A stretch of 64,000 nucleotides of DNA from Streptomyces chattanoogensis (GTDB taxonomy: Bacteria > Actinomycetota > Actinomycetes > Streptomycetales > Streptomycetaceae). The notes beneath the pieces were generated by a model. It did no database searches. It worked only from the letters and a program-made list of their open reading frames with translations, and had not been told where the DNA came from. The stretch spans positions 124,001-188,000 of the forward strand of contig NZ_LGKG01000163.1 in assembly GCF_001294335.1 (NCBI RefSeq). The letters are read 5' to 3'. The position numbers were made by a program, and so were the translations under genes. Positions 16,926 through 24,959 of this stretch are shown piece by piece (positions within the stretch are counted from its first letter, which is position 1; the number at the start of each line of letters is the position of its first letter).

Positions 16926-17186
16926 TCAGCCGGCAAGCCGTGCGTGAATGTCCCGGAGGGCGTCCTCGAGGGTGTCGGCGGCCTGGTCATGGCCGGTGAA
17001 CCCGTCGTCCTCGGCGGGGTCGATGGTGTACGCCCAGCCGGTGTCGGGGTGCCCGTCGACGGTGGCGGAGTGGCGGCTGCCGGTGACGGTGAGGGACAGG
17101 TTGCCGCCGGGGAAGCCGGTCACCTCGGCGTGGACCCGGTCGCCGAAGACGGTACGGACGAGCTCGCGGGCCTGCTGCGGATTCAT
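16926..17186 (-). CDS. Hypothetical protein, 86 residues
   Basis: Starts at the ATG at 17186 (MNPQQARELVRTVFGDRVHA) with CAGGAGAAGCCC upstream. It reads as a compact alpha/beta protein: N-terminal helix, two strands (LSLTVTGSRHSATV, GWAYTIDPAEDD), C-terminal helix (AADTLEDALRDIHARLAG). No cysteine, no signal peptide, no known motif. Codon use is typical. I do not recognise the family. Confidence 0.65.
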   Translation of the reverse strand: MNPQQARELVRTVFGDRVHAEVTGFPGGNLSLTVTGSRHSATVDGHPDTGWAYTIDPAEDDGFTGHDQAADTLEDALRDIHARLAG

Positions 17187-17861
17187 GGGCTTCTCCTGAG
17201 GGGTGGGGGCGGTGGTGCGGCCGCCGCGGGGGCAGCGGGCCGGGGCCGAAGCAGCGGGTGGAGGACTGCGCATGACGGAGCGACGAGGGGGATCGGGGGG
17301 CCGGCGGCCGGGCGGCGGGCGGGCGGGCATGGGCACGGGATCATGTTGAACATGCCCCTTCGGACCTGACCCCGGCGACAGCTGCCGGCCAGGGAATCGG
17401 GCGGGAAATCACCCGGCTGCTGCCCGCCGTGAGGATGGTCGTCCCTCTGGCGCTCCAGATCGCGCACAGGAACCGTCACGAGCGGCCGGGGAACGTTCAC
17501 CGGCCGCGCCCACGCACAGAAAAGCCCCCAGACACAACACAGTCCCCGGTTGCCCTCATCGTCGCCATCTGCCTCAGTCGTCGCTGAGTCTCCGACGGCG
17601 CGGGGCCTCCGGGGGCCTAGCCAGAGCCACGTCAAGGGTCTCCTGCCGACAAACGTCTCTGCCGACGGTGCGGCTCTCCGGTTGTCTGGTGTATTAACCA
17701 GTTTCCTCCCAGTTCAGGAGGAGTCAAGAGGAAATCTGAAGTCAGAGGGAAGCGGCGGCGGACAGGTCCGTCGGTCGGCCGAACAGGCCGGACAACCGCC
17801 GTCGACGGCGGGGCCGCCCTTGTGCTGTACCGGTGGGTACAAGACCGCGGAGACCGTCACC
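17187..17861. other. Long intergenic region without a supported gene
   Basis: 675 bases. A minus-strand frame at 17183-17635 is open but has no domain and poor codon bias. The palindrome CATGTTGAACATG at 17342-17354 could be an operator, and 17680-17760 is relatively AT-rich with GGAGGAG but no following start codon. Confidence 0.4.
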
Positions 17862-18284
17862 TCACGAGGGCGCCGTACGGGATCTCGGCACGGCTGGGCT
17901 CGGGGACGTAGCGGCGGCGCCGCCCGCAACCGATGCGCTCCCGTTCCTGATCTCCTCCAGGCGCGTCTTGTGGTCGCACCCCCAGGCACCGAGCGGACGA
18001 AGCGCCTCGATGAGCGAGAGGCCGAGCCCGGTGAGCGAATACTCCACCCTCGGCGGAACGGCGTGATGGACCTCCCGGTGCACCACCTCATCGCGCTCCA
18101 GCTCGCGCAGATGCTGGATCAGCATCTTCTCGCTGACACCCGCCAGACACCGCCTGAGCTCGCTGAACCGCTTCGCGCCGTCGCTCAGCGCCCAGAGAAT
18201 GAGCACCTTCCACTTACCGCCGACCACATCAATGGCGGCGTCTATCCCGGACACGAATGTCGTCTGGCACTTACGCACCGGCAT
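17862..18284 (-). CDS. HxlR family transcriptional regulator
   Basis: 140 residues from ATG 18284 (MPVRKCQTTFVSGIDAAIDV); a GTG three codons earlier lies next to GGAGG and is the alternative. HxlR hallmarks are all present: the early Cys (KCQTT), GGKWKVLILWALSDG, RFSELRRCLAGVSEKMLIQHL, and EYSLTGLGLSLIEAL. These are redox- or effector-sensing winged-helix dimers. The C-terminal ~25 residues (SASVAGGAAATSPSPAVP...) are a disordered extension. It is divergent from an MFS transporter gene now reduced to its first ~55 codons. Confidence 0.9.
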   Translation of the reverse strand: MPVRKCQTTFVSGIDAAIDVVGGKWKVLILWALSDGAKRFSELRRCLAGVSEKMLIQHLRELERDEVVHREVHHAVPPRVEYSLTGLGLSLIEALRPLGAWGCDHKTRLEEIRNGSASVAGGAAATSPSPAVPRSRTAPS

Positions 18285-18305
18285 GAGAGGCACACACCTC
18301 CAGGT

Positions 18306-18332
18306 AAGTACTGCACTTTTCCATAGGTACTT
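18306..18332. promoter_or_regulatory. Inverted repeat, likely HxlR operator
   Basis: AAGTAC (18306-18311) and GTACTT (18327-18332) form an inverted repeat 15 bases apart, 22 bases upstream of the HxlR start in the HxlR/MFS divergent region. The pattern of AGTAC half-sites in this position is common for HxlR genes. Confidence 0.55.
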
Positions 18333-18556
18333 GTTCGACGGTAACCCTACCTCGGTGACCGACTCATGCCGATTTCCCGGCCATTCCGCCTGGAGTTGGC
18401 AGCACCGATCGGACGACGGACCGCTCAGCGAAGCTGACTGTCCATCAACTCACCGCGAAGCCAGGCCATACGCCCCCACTCCCCCGCTCCCTGTACCTGC
18501 CGCCTCTTCACCCCTCCCCCACCGCATTTCAGCCTCCCCCACAGCAAGAGTTCGCC

Positions 18557-18720
18557 ATGCCGCTTTCCGTCTTCTCCTTAATGCTGGTGGTGTTCAGCTT
18601 CACCACCGGCGAATTCGCGACAGCCGGGATCCTGCCGGAAGTGGCAGCCGCCTTGTCGGTGTCGATTCCGGCGTCCGGGCTGCTGATGACTTCTTATGCT
18701 CTGGGCCTGATCGCCGGAGA
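18557..18720 (+). pseudogene. Truncated MFS transporter, N-terminal ~55 codons only
   Basis: From ATG 18557 the frame reads MPLSVFSLMLVVFSFTTGEF then ATAGILPEVAAALSVSIPAS and MTSYALGLIAG, the first one and a half membrane segments of DHA1-type MFS exporters. After LIAGD homology ends abruptly and the frame runs into the antisense of the convergent neighbour's 3' end. Intact members have about 400 residues, so ~85% is gone. Codon 8 is the rare TTA leucine (bldA-dependent in Streptomyces). Its divergent HxlR partner is still intact. Confidence 0.8.
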
Positions 18721-18723
18721 CCG

Positions 18724-19425
18724 CTACCTCAGTGAGGCGCTCTCCAGCACCCCGTCGAGCTCCTGCCGCTCGGCCTCGCCCGCCGGCTGCGCGAGGCCGA
18801 GGAGAAAGGACGAGTGGCTGTCGTCCGCGGCGATAAGGGTCAGGCGTAGATGGCCGGTTGCGCCGCCGTTTCCGTCGTTCACCTTCAGCGCCACCGTGTG
18901 GGCGGGGCGGCCGCTCACGGTCGTGGCGCGGGACTCCTCAACCGTCGAGCCTCCGTCCGGGTAGAAAAACTCCGCGTTCGACCGGGCTGCGAACTCCGCC
19001 TGCCGCTTGAGGGCGGATTTCGGCATGCTCCGCGCCCGGCCGGCGGCGACCATGCTGCCGCCCTTGCCCCCGGCATGCCGTGCGGTGATCGACGAGGTGA
19101 AGGCCGCGATGAGGCGCTCGCGCTTCCCCTCCTTCCAGCCCTCCGGCAGCGCGTACGAGAGCCCCGCCGCCTTGTCCGTCACCCGCGGCAGCCCGGCCGG
19201 CGGAGAACCGTCCTCGCCCCGGGTCAGCCACCACGCGGTGGCCGTCCCGCCGGCAATCAAGAGGACCACTGCGGCGATGATTCCCGCCGCCACGGCCCGA
19301 CGGTTGCGCGGCCGGGCGGGCGGGAGTTGCGGCAGGGGCGACGTCAGGGGCGGGGAGAGGTCGGCGGGGCTGCTGGACGGGTGCGGCGGCTGGTCGGCGG
19401 GAGGTGGCGTCATGGTCTTCAGCAT
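18724..19425 (-). CDS. Membrane-anchored protein with extracytoplasmic domain
   Basis: 233 residues. A Pro-rich cytoplasmic N-terminus (about 1-40), one membrane segment (AVAAGIIAAVVLLIAGGTATAW, split here for length: residues ~45-66), then an extracytoplasmic domain of ~165 residues beginning LTRGEDGSPPAGLPRVTD and containing GLSYALPEGWKEG, typical of Streptomyces proteins with a PsbP/DUF1795-like fold. Function unknown. It is convergent with the MFS relic, whose deletion junction lies immediately beyond its stop. An ATG four codons in (MTPPPADQP) is an alternative start. Confidence 0.7.
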   Translation of the reverse strand: MLKTMTPPPADQPPHPSSSPADLSPPLTSPLPQLPPARPRNRRAVAAGIIAAVVLLIAGGTATAWWLTRGEDGSPPAGLPRVTDKAAGLSYALPEGWKEGKRERLIAAFTSSITARHAGGKGGSMVAAGRARSMPKSALKRQAEFAARSNAEFFYPDGGSTVEESRATTVSGRPAHTVALKVNDGNGGATGHLRLTLIAADDSHSSFLLGLAQPAGEAERQELDGVLESASLR

Positions 19426-19468
19426 CCGTGACCCGTTCCACGCCGACCTGAGCGTTCCTACTCAGCCC

Positions 19469-20100
19469 CTACTCAGATCCGCGGGCCCGGATCTGCAGGC
19501 CGGCGTAGTGCCCGGCAATCTCATCGCTGGTCGTCAGCCACACCCCAGGGTGATTCACCACGTACTCCAGCGCCTGATCCAGGTACTTGCGCCGGAACGC
19601 CTGGCCGATGACGAACGGGCGCAGGGCCACCGACATCACCCGGCCGCTGTCCGCCGAATCGTCGTAGAGCTGGTCCAGTTGGTCCTTGACGATCTGGACG
19701 AAGTCCGGCCCGGTGCGGCCCTTGCTGACGAACAGACCGATGTCGTTGAGCTCGACCGAGTACGGCACGCTCAGCATTCCGGGCACGTTGAGCCGGTACG
19801 GCTGGTCGTCGTTGGTCCAATCCAGCACATAACTCAGGCCGAGTTCGGCGAGCAGCGCCGGTGTCTGGAAGGTCTCGGTGAGTGCGGGGCCCATCCAGCC
19901 GCGCGGACGTTGGCCGGTGACCTTCTCGATGGTGTCGATCACCTCGGTCGGATAGGCGCGTTCCGCATCGACCGTCATATCGGCCTGGAAGATCGAGTTG
20001 TCCTTGCCATGCGCCAGCCACACCCAGTTCCGGGCCCGCCCCGCCTCGATGATCTGCGGGTATCGACGATGGGGCTGTAGTCGAAGAGTTGGTTGTCCAT
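19469..20100 (-). pseudogene. Polysaccharide deacetylase (PuuE-type) with internal deletion and frameshift
   Basis: The gene starts at ATG 20100 with MDNQLFDYSPIVD, the usual N-terminus of PuuE-like polysaccharide deacetylases. At about 20062 the frame breaks and a new frame begins RYPQIIEAGRARNWVWLAHG, which in intact members sits some 80-90 residues further on. The rest reads normally: RGWMGPALTETFQTPALLAE, YVLDWTNDDQPYRL, and a C-terminal HPGVWLTTSDEIAGHY. The lost segment carries the first catalytic/metal region, so the product cannot work. The downstream part alone looks like a 268-codon frame extending to 20275 but its N-terminus there is not protein-like. Confidence 0.78.
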
Positions 20101-20168
20101 CGGGCTCACCTCGTGGTTGCCGCTCGTGTCTGCTGTGGGTTGCGGTGTCGCTTGCGGTACACGCTGGA

Positions 20169-20190
20169 ACCTTCACATTGATGTCAAGGT
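20169..20190. promoter_or_regulatory. MerR-type operator/promoter, no MerR gene nearby
   Basis: The near-perfect 22-bp palindrome has arms ACCTTCACAT and ATGTCAAGGT around a TG centre, with one mismatched pair. This is the layout of MerR-family sites (ACCTT...AAGGT), which lie between -35 and -10 of a promoter with a long spacer. It sits ~70 bases upstream of the broken deacetylase; no MerR gene is present in the window. Confidence 0.55.
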
Positions 20191-20384
20191 CAACGCGACG
20201 GGACGTGAGGCCGGCCACATGCCGGAGACCGGCCGCCGCGCCTGCCGTGCAGCGGCATTCGGGACCGAGCCTCATTCAGGCCCGGCACCACGAAGGAGAG
20301 ATGACGCCCTGACGCATCTCTTCACGCAACCCCGCTCGTAGTCTGGAATACGGCCGCATACCGTCATTCATGATCCGCTGATGA

Positions 20385-20915
20385 CTACGCTGCACACAGC
20401 GCACACCGATCCCGGCCGTCCCACTCCTCCCAGCCGAAAGCCGCGGGCGAAAAGGGCCGCCCCTCGAGTTCTTTGCGCGCTGCCAGGCGATAGGACCAGA
20501 CCGCGGCGATGTAGGGGTGGTAAGCGTCGTGAAAGGCGGGTGAGTTGTGCGGGGCGCCCGCCGCAACGGCGCGCTGAAGGGTCCGGAGTCGTTCGAACAT
20601 CGCCTGCCCGGCGCTGGCGACGTCGGTGGTCGCATCGATGAACAGCCTCTCCCGCACTTCATAGATCGCGGCGTCGTTGAGCGCCGCGCGGGTGGACGCG
20701 TCGAGGTCGGCCTCGGCACCTGGAGCCTGCGCGATCTGACGCAACCGCGTGTGGCAGGCCCCGGCTGCGGTGATGAACTCGATGTACACCGCCCGGCGCC
20801 GCGCCTCGACGCTGCGCTCGCTTTCATGGCGACGACGCAGGTGATCGGCCAGTACGGTGCCGGAGATGGCGACGAAGCCCCCGCTTACGGTCGCGACGAG
20901 CGTCCCCCAGTCCAC
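20385..20915 (-). CDS. Hypothetical protein with N-terminal membrane segment
   Basis: 176 residues from a GTG with AAGGGGGAAAC upstream (VDWGTLVATVSGGFVAISGT...). The first ~25 residues form a membrane helix, followed by a basic stretch (LADHLRRRHESERSVEARRR) and a helical cytoplasmic domain (AVYIEFITAAGACHTRLRQI ...). This form recurs in Streptomyces genomes as single-span proteins of unknown role. A longer frame to an ATG at 20975 would add a non-hydrophobic leader and is less likely. The gene is flanked by long gene-free stretches. Confidence 0.65.
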   Translation of the reverse strand: MDWGTLVATVSGGFVAISGTVLADHLRRRHESERSVEARRRAVYIEFITAAGACHTRLRQIAQAPGAEADLDASTRAALNDAAIYEVRERLFIDATTDVASAGQAMFERLRTLQRAVAAGAPHNSPAFHDAYHPYIAAVWSYRLAARKELEGRPFSPAAFGWEEWDGRDRCALCAA

Positions 20916-21487
20916 GTTTCCCCCTTGAGTAACTGCTGAGCAGCTGCTGAGCACCTGCGTCTTCAAGGTCGGCAAGCTACGCGCAGTACCCCCGTCAGGA
21001 AAGGGGCTTTCCAGGCCCTTGGGTGCAGATATATACGTGGCATCACATGGTCATTCACGATCGGCGACGCGACAGCTTTCCCGCGGCGGACGGCGATCCG
21101 CCATCGCCGCCATGGCCGCCGACCAGGCACATCGAGCTCGCCGGAATCGGGATCACCGAGGATGCACCGAATCCCGACTCCACCGGCAGTGGCATTGATC
21201 CGGCAGTGGCATTGATAACGGGACCAATCAGGGCATCGACAACGGCCACATCCTCCGTATCCTTTTCGAAGGCAATTCGTTCCGGTAGGTCCCCCCGTAG
21301 TTCCAGCAGCTCCAGTCACGGTCCCTTTCCGTACGCCGACGGCCGGCCTTCGGCAAGGGGAGCGCGCAGGAGTATCGCGGGCGGCTTGACGAAATGGCCA
21401 TGTCCGATCTTGACTGCCGTGGTCCCCACCACGGATCGTGTCCCCTTGCCGCACGGGTTGTGTCCCCCTACCAAAGGTCTCGCGAAC
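20916..21487. other. Intergenic region with a 17-bp tandem repeat
   Basis: 572 bases, somewhat AT-richer than average. It contains the repeat at 21183-21216 and the leader of the YqcI-like gene. A continuous frame runs through from 21023 but its codons upstream of 21488 do not look coding. Confidence 0.4.
21183..21216. repeat. 17-bp perfect tandem repeat, two copies
   Basis: CCGGCAGTGGCATTGAT occurs twice back to back. It lies about 270 bases upstream of the YqcI/YcgG gene in gene-free sequence. Confidence 0.9.
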
Positions 21488-22147
21488 ATGACGGTTGACG
21501 CCTCCGCCGCCACCGAAGTCGGGCGGTTCCTCCTCGGCGACTCGTTCCCTTGTCTGGCCGGCCGCTCGGCCTGGCGGCAGGGCGGGATCACCCATCACCA
21601 CTACACGTGGTTCGGAGGTGACGACGCGGCCCGGCAGATGGCGGCTGATCTCGAGCGGTATGTGAAGGCGGTGGACTGGGAGGCCAAGCCCTTCACCAGC
21701 TTCGTGGCCACTTTCTCGGGGCCTCTTGAGCTGTCGGAGATCGAGTTCGAGGACCTGCTGTGGCGGCAGCTGCAGGCCCTCCACGATCATGACAGCCTCA
21801 CGCATCCCTGGGCCGAGGGCTACGACCCCGACCCGTCGTCCGGCGCCTTCGCATACAGCGTCGCCGGGCACCCGTTCTTCGTGATCGGGCTGCACGAGAC
21901 GCACAGCCGTATCGGCCGGCGCCCGCCCTTCCCGATGCTCGCGTTCAACTCCCACGCGCAGTTCGACCGGATAAAGGCCGCCGGGCTGTGGGACCGCCTG
22001 CAGGAGAAGATCCGGAAGCAGGACATCGAGCTGCAGGGCAACATCAACCCCAACCTCGTGGAGTACGAGAAGCTCTCCGAGGCCCGGCGTTATTCGGGCC
22101 GACGCAAGCCGGCGGACTGGGCGTGTCCGTTCACGGCCCGGGTCTGA
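21488..22147 (+). CDS. YqcI/YcgG family protein
   Basis: 219 residues from ATG 21488 (MTVDASAATEVGRFLLGDSF). Conserved family blocks are clear: FVATFSGPLELSEIEFEDLL, PSSGAFAYSVAGHPFFVIGL, HETHSRIGRRPPFPMLAFNS, and a C-terminal NPNLVEYEKLSEARRYSGR followed by CPF. The family includes heme-dependent N-hydroxylases (GntA of guanitoxin synthesis), in which conserved His residues ligate the heme; whether this copy binds heme is open. Cytoplasmic and monocistronic. No other guanitoxin genes are nearby, so I do not assign that pathway. Confidence 0.85.
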   Translation: MTVDASAATEVGRFLLGDSFPCLAGRSAWRQGGITHHHYTWFGGDDAARQMAADLERYVKAVDWEAKPFTSFVATFSGPLELSEIEFEDLLWRQLQALHDHDSLTHPWAEGYDPDPSSGAFAYSVAGHPFFVIGLHETHSRIGRRPPFPMLAFNSHAQFDRIKAAGLWDRLQEKIRKQDIELQGNINPNLVEYEKLSEARRYSGRRKPADWACPFTARV

Positions 22148-22416
22148 TCAGGCACGCTCCGTCAGCGGCGCCTCCGCACCGGGGGCGCACTCGCCCGGGC
22201 TCCACCAAGTTGATCATGTAGGCGCGGAACAGGGTGACCGGAGCGATCGGCTCCAGCCGTGCCAGGGGACGCGGACCGTACCGACAGGTGATGGGCGCGG
22301 ACCGTACCGGCCCTGTTCAGTTTCCGGCCACGCGCGCCACGCACGCTCTCGGAAGGAGATGTTCCGCTTGGTGACCCCGCCGTGGCCGGCGCACCGGCCA
22401 CGGCACGGAGGGCCTC

Positions 22417-24297
22417 ATGGCCGGTATCGAAACCACCGCTGGCGAAGCCACCAACACTGACGCCACCCCTACTGAAGCCACCGCAACAACCCCCGCCCCC
22501 ACCCCCAACCGCCGGCGGTTCCTCATCACCTCCGGGGCCGCCGTCGCCGGGACCGGGGCCGTGTGGGCGCTGCCGGGTCAGCGCCGTAGCAGTGCGGCCA
22601 CGGATGGCACGACCCCACAGACGGATCCGGTGCCTCCGCCATCCCGCCCAGGCGGCGGGCGAGCAGCGCCGTTCGGGGTCACGACGCTGGAGACAACGGC
22701 GCGCCCCGCCGCCGGCAACGGCTACCGGCGCCTCGTCTCAGGCCCCGGCTGGCCGGTGGCCGTACGGCCCGAACTCGCCGCCGCGCGGAGCGGACGCGAG
22801 GACCGGCGCACCGCACTGGCGTGTTTTGTGCAGTTCACCGATATGCATGTCGCCGATGTGCAGAGCCCGTTGCGTACGGAGTTCCTGCGCGCGCGGTCGG
22901 CGGGGTCGTGGCGGGCGCAGGAGGCGCTGTCGGTGGCCGGCTCGGTCTCACTGGTGGAACAGGTCAACGCGCTCGGCGGCGGGCCGCACACCGGACGGCC
23001 GCCGGCGTTCGTCATGTCGACGGGGGACAACATCGACAACCACTCCGCGGTGGAGCTGGAGTGGTTCCTCACCCTCATGAGCGGCGGCCGGATCACCCCC
23101 AACACCGGCGACCCGGCCGCGTACGAAGGCGTACAGAACTCCGGCCTCGCGCTGTACTGGCATCCCGACGCCGGACTGCGTGACCAGGACAAGCGGCGCG
23201 GTCTGCCGCGGATCCCCGGCTATCTGGACGCCGCGCTGCGCCCGGTGGTCAGCCCCGGTCTGCGTATTCCCTGGTACTCGACGCCCGGCAACCACGACGA
23301 CCTGCCCGGTGGTTGTCTCTCGCCGCACGATCCGGTGCTCCGTGACTACGTCACCGGGGCGCGCAAGCTGTTCTCCGTACCGGATACGGATGTGGCCGCC
23401 CTCGCCCGCGTGCTGGAGACGGGCGGCGATCCCAAGAGCACCGTGCTCTTGGAGATCCTGCGCCGCAACGCCGCCGGGGCGCGGTCCGTGACCCCCGACG
23501 AACGACGGCGCATGGTCACTCCGCACGAGTACCTGCGTGCCCACCTCGACCCGGCCTTCGCCGGAGCGGGACCGGCCGGGCACGGGTACAGCGAGAACCA
23601 CCTGGACGGCGAGCGGATGTATTACTCCTTCGCCATCGCGGACGGCGTCATCGGCATCAGCATCGATACGACCTACCGCAGCGGGCACTACGAGGGGTCG
23701 CTGGGCAGTGAACAACTCGCGTGGCTGGAAAGGACGTTGGCGGCGCACAGCGCCCGCTTTTACGACGCGGACGGGCGGCCGGTGCGCAATTCCGGAGCCG
23801 ACGACGCGCATATTCTCGTCTTCAGCCACCACCACAGCCCGAGCATGACGCGGCGCCGGGACGCGGCGCGCACGGAGGAAAGGCGGCACGACGGCGAAGA
23901 GGTGATTGCGTTGCTCGGCCGTTTTCCGAACGTGGTCGCCTGGATCAACGGCCATAGCCACATCAACCGCATCACGCCTCACCCCCACCCCACGGCCGCC
24001 CGTTCCTTCTGGGAGGTCAACACCGCCTCGCACGTGGACTATCCGCAGCACGCCCGGCTCATCGAGCTCGTCGACAACCACGACGGAACACTGTCGCTGT
24101 TCACCACCCTCATCGAATCCGCGGCCCCGCACCGCACGGAATTCGACGACCTGTCGGCCGTGGGCCTTGCGTCCCTCTACCGCGAACTGGCCTACAACGC
24201 CCCCGGCCTGGCCGCCGGCATGCCCGGCGGCGTCCATGAGGCGATGGCGGGCCGTGCCGTGGACCGGAATACGGAGCTGGTGGTGCGGCGGGAGTGA
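22417..24297 (+). CDS. Tat-exported metallophosphoesterase (TIGR03767-type)
   Basis: 626 residues. A long polar N-terminus precedes a twin-arginine signal NRRRFLITSGAAVAGTGAVW (about residues 31-50). Calcineurin-type metal motifs are present: FVQFTDMHVADVQ (D-x-H), STGDNIDNHS (GD-x-x-D), YSTPGNHDDLPGG (GNH-D), FSHHHSPSM, and WINGHSHINRI (GHxH). Family members are large cell-surface phosphoesterases of actinobacteria with unknown substrate. GGAGGG precedes the start. The YiiX-like gene follows after 66 bases. Confidence 0.88.
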   Translation: MAGIETTAGEATNTDATPTEATATTPAPTPNRRRFLITSGAAVAGTGAVWALPGQRRSSAATDGTTPQTDPVPPPSRPGGGRAAPFGVTTLETTARPAAGNGYRRLVSGPGWPVAVRPELAAARSGREDRRTALACFVQFTDMHVADVQSPLRTEFLRARSAGSWRAQEALSVAGSVSLVEQVNALGGGPHTGRPPAFVMSTGDNIDNHSAVELEWFLTLMSGGRITPNTGDPAAYEGVQNSGLALYWHPDAGLRDQDKRRGLPRIPGYLDAALRPVVSPGLRIPWYSTPGNHDDLPGGCLSPHDPVLRDYVTGARKLFSVPDTDVAALARVLETGGDPKSTVLLEILRRNAAGARSVTPDERRRMVTPHEYLRAHLDPAFAGAGPAGHGYSENHLDGERMYYSFAIADGVIGISIDTTYRSGHYEGSLGSEQLAWLERTLAAHSARFYDADGRPVRNSGADDAHILVFSHHHSPSMTRRRDAARTEERRHDGEEVIALLGRFPNVVAWINGHSHINRITPHPHPTAARSFWEVNTASHVDYPQHARLIELVDNHDGTLSLFTTLIESAAPHRTEFDDLSAVGLASLYRELAYNAPGLAAGMPGGVHEAMAGRAVDRNTELVVRRE

Positions 24298-24363
24298 GGT
24301 GGGGGCGGGCGAATTCCGGGTATCACCCTGGCAATCCGCCTTTTGCGCCCCTGGGAGCTGCTC

Positions 24364-24867
24364 ATGAAGCACACCCATCCCGTGCCCGGCGATATCGGAC
24401 TCACCACCATTTCCGGCGTCGCCGGCGCCTTGATCCGCCTCGGACAATGGATCAACAAAGACGGTTTCGGCGACTACGAACACGTCTTTCTCGTCCTCCC
24501 CGACGACCGGCTGCTGGAAGCCGAGCCGGGCGGCGCGCGCATCATTCCGCTCAGTGCCTACGCCGACGACAAGGTGCTGTACGTCTGCCCGCAACGGCTC
24601 ACCGAGCGGCAACGCACCGCCGTCTGCGACGCGGCCACCCGGTACGTCGGGGTGCCGTACAGCTTCCTCGACTACGTCGCCATCGCCGCGCACCGCTTTC
24701 GTCTTCCCGTCCCCGGACTGCGCCGCTATATCGCCGGCACCGGCCACATGATCTGCTCCCAACTCGTCGACCAGTGCTACCAGGACGCCGGTGTGCATCT
24801 CTTCGACGACGGCCGCTGGCCCGGCTATGTCACGCCGATGGCGCTGTACAACCTGCTCGCCCGCTGA
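24364..24867 (+). CDS. YiiX-type permuted papain-like cysteine hydrolase
   Basis: 167 residues from ATG 24364 with GGGAGC upstream. The circularly permuted NlpC/P60 order is visible: GDIGLTTISGVAGALIRLGQ at the N-terminus, the catalytic His in DYEHVFLVLPDD (about residue 40), and the catalytic Cys in TGHMICSQLVDQCYQDAG (about residue 130). Such proteins hydrolyse amide or thioester bonds and often modify peptidoglycan or lipids, but this one has no signal peptide. It lies behind the phosphoesterase, possibly co-transcribed, and ends at a strong hairpin. Confidence 0.82.
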   Translation: MKHTHPVPGDIGLTTISGVAGALIRLGQWINKDGFGDYEHVFLVLPDDRLLEAEPGGARIIPLSAYADDKVLYVCPQRLTERQRTAVCDAATRYVGVPYSFLDYVAIAAHRFRLPVPGLRRYIAGTGHMICSQLVDQCYQDAGVHLFDDGRWPGYVTPMALYNLLAR

Positions 24868-24892
24868 GCTCCCAGGACCGGCGAACAGCAAC

Positions 24893-24921
24893 GCGCCCGG
24901 TGGCCTCGTGCCACCGGGCGC
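24893..24921. terminator. Bidirectional terminator hairpin
   Basis: GCGCCCGGTGGC (24893-24904) and GCCACCGGGCGC (24910-24921) make a perfect 12-bp stem with a 5-base loop between the convergent YiiX-like and L,D-transpeptidase genes. Confidence 0.85.
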
Positions 24922-24959
24922 TCGATACCGGGGACCTCTCGCCCCGGCGGCGGTTCGTC

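Noticed and set aside
17183..17635. 150-codon minus-strand frame as a gene
   Set aside because: Rich in Pro/Ala/Arg, no domain, no ribosome site and overlaps the leader of the 86-residue gene.
19998..20341. Plus-strand frames opposite the deacetylase pseudogene as a MerR gene
   Set aside because: Neither frame has a MerR winged helix; only the operator-like palindrome is present.
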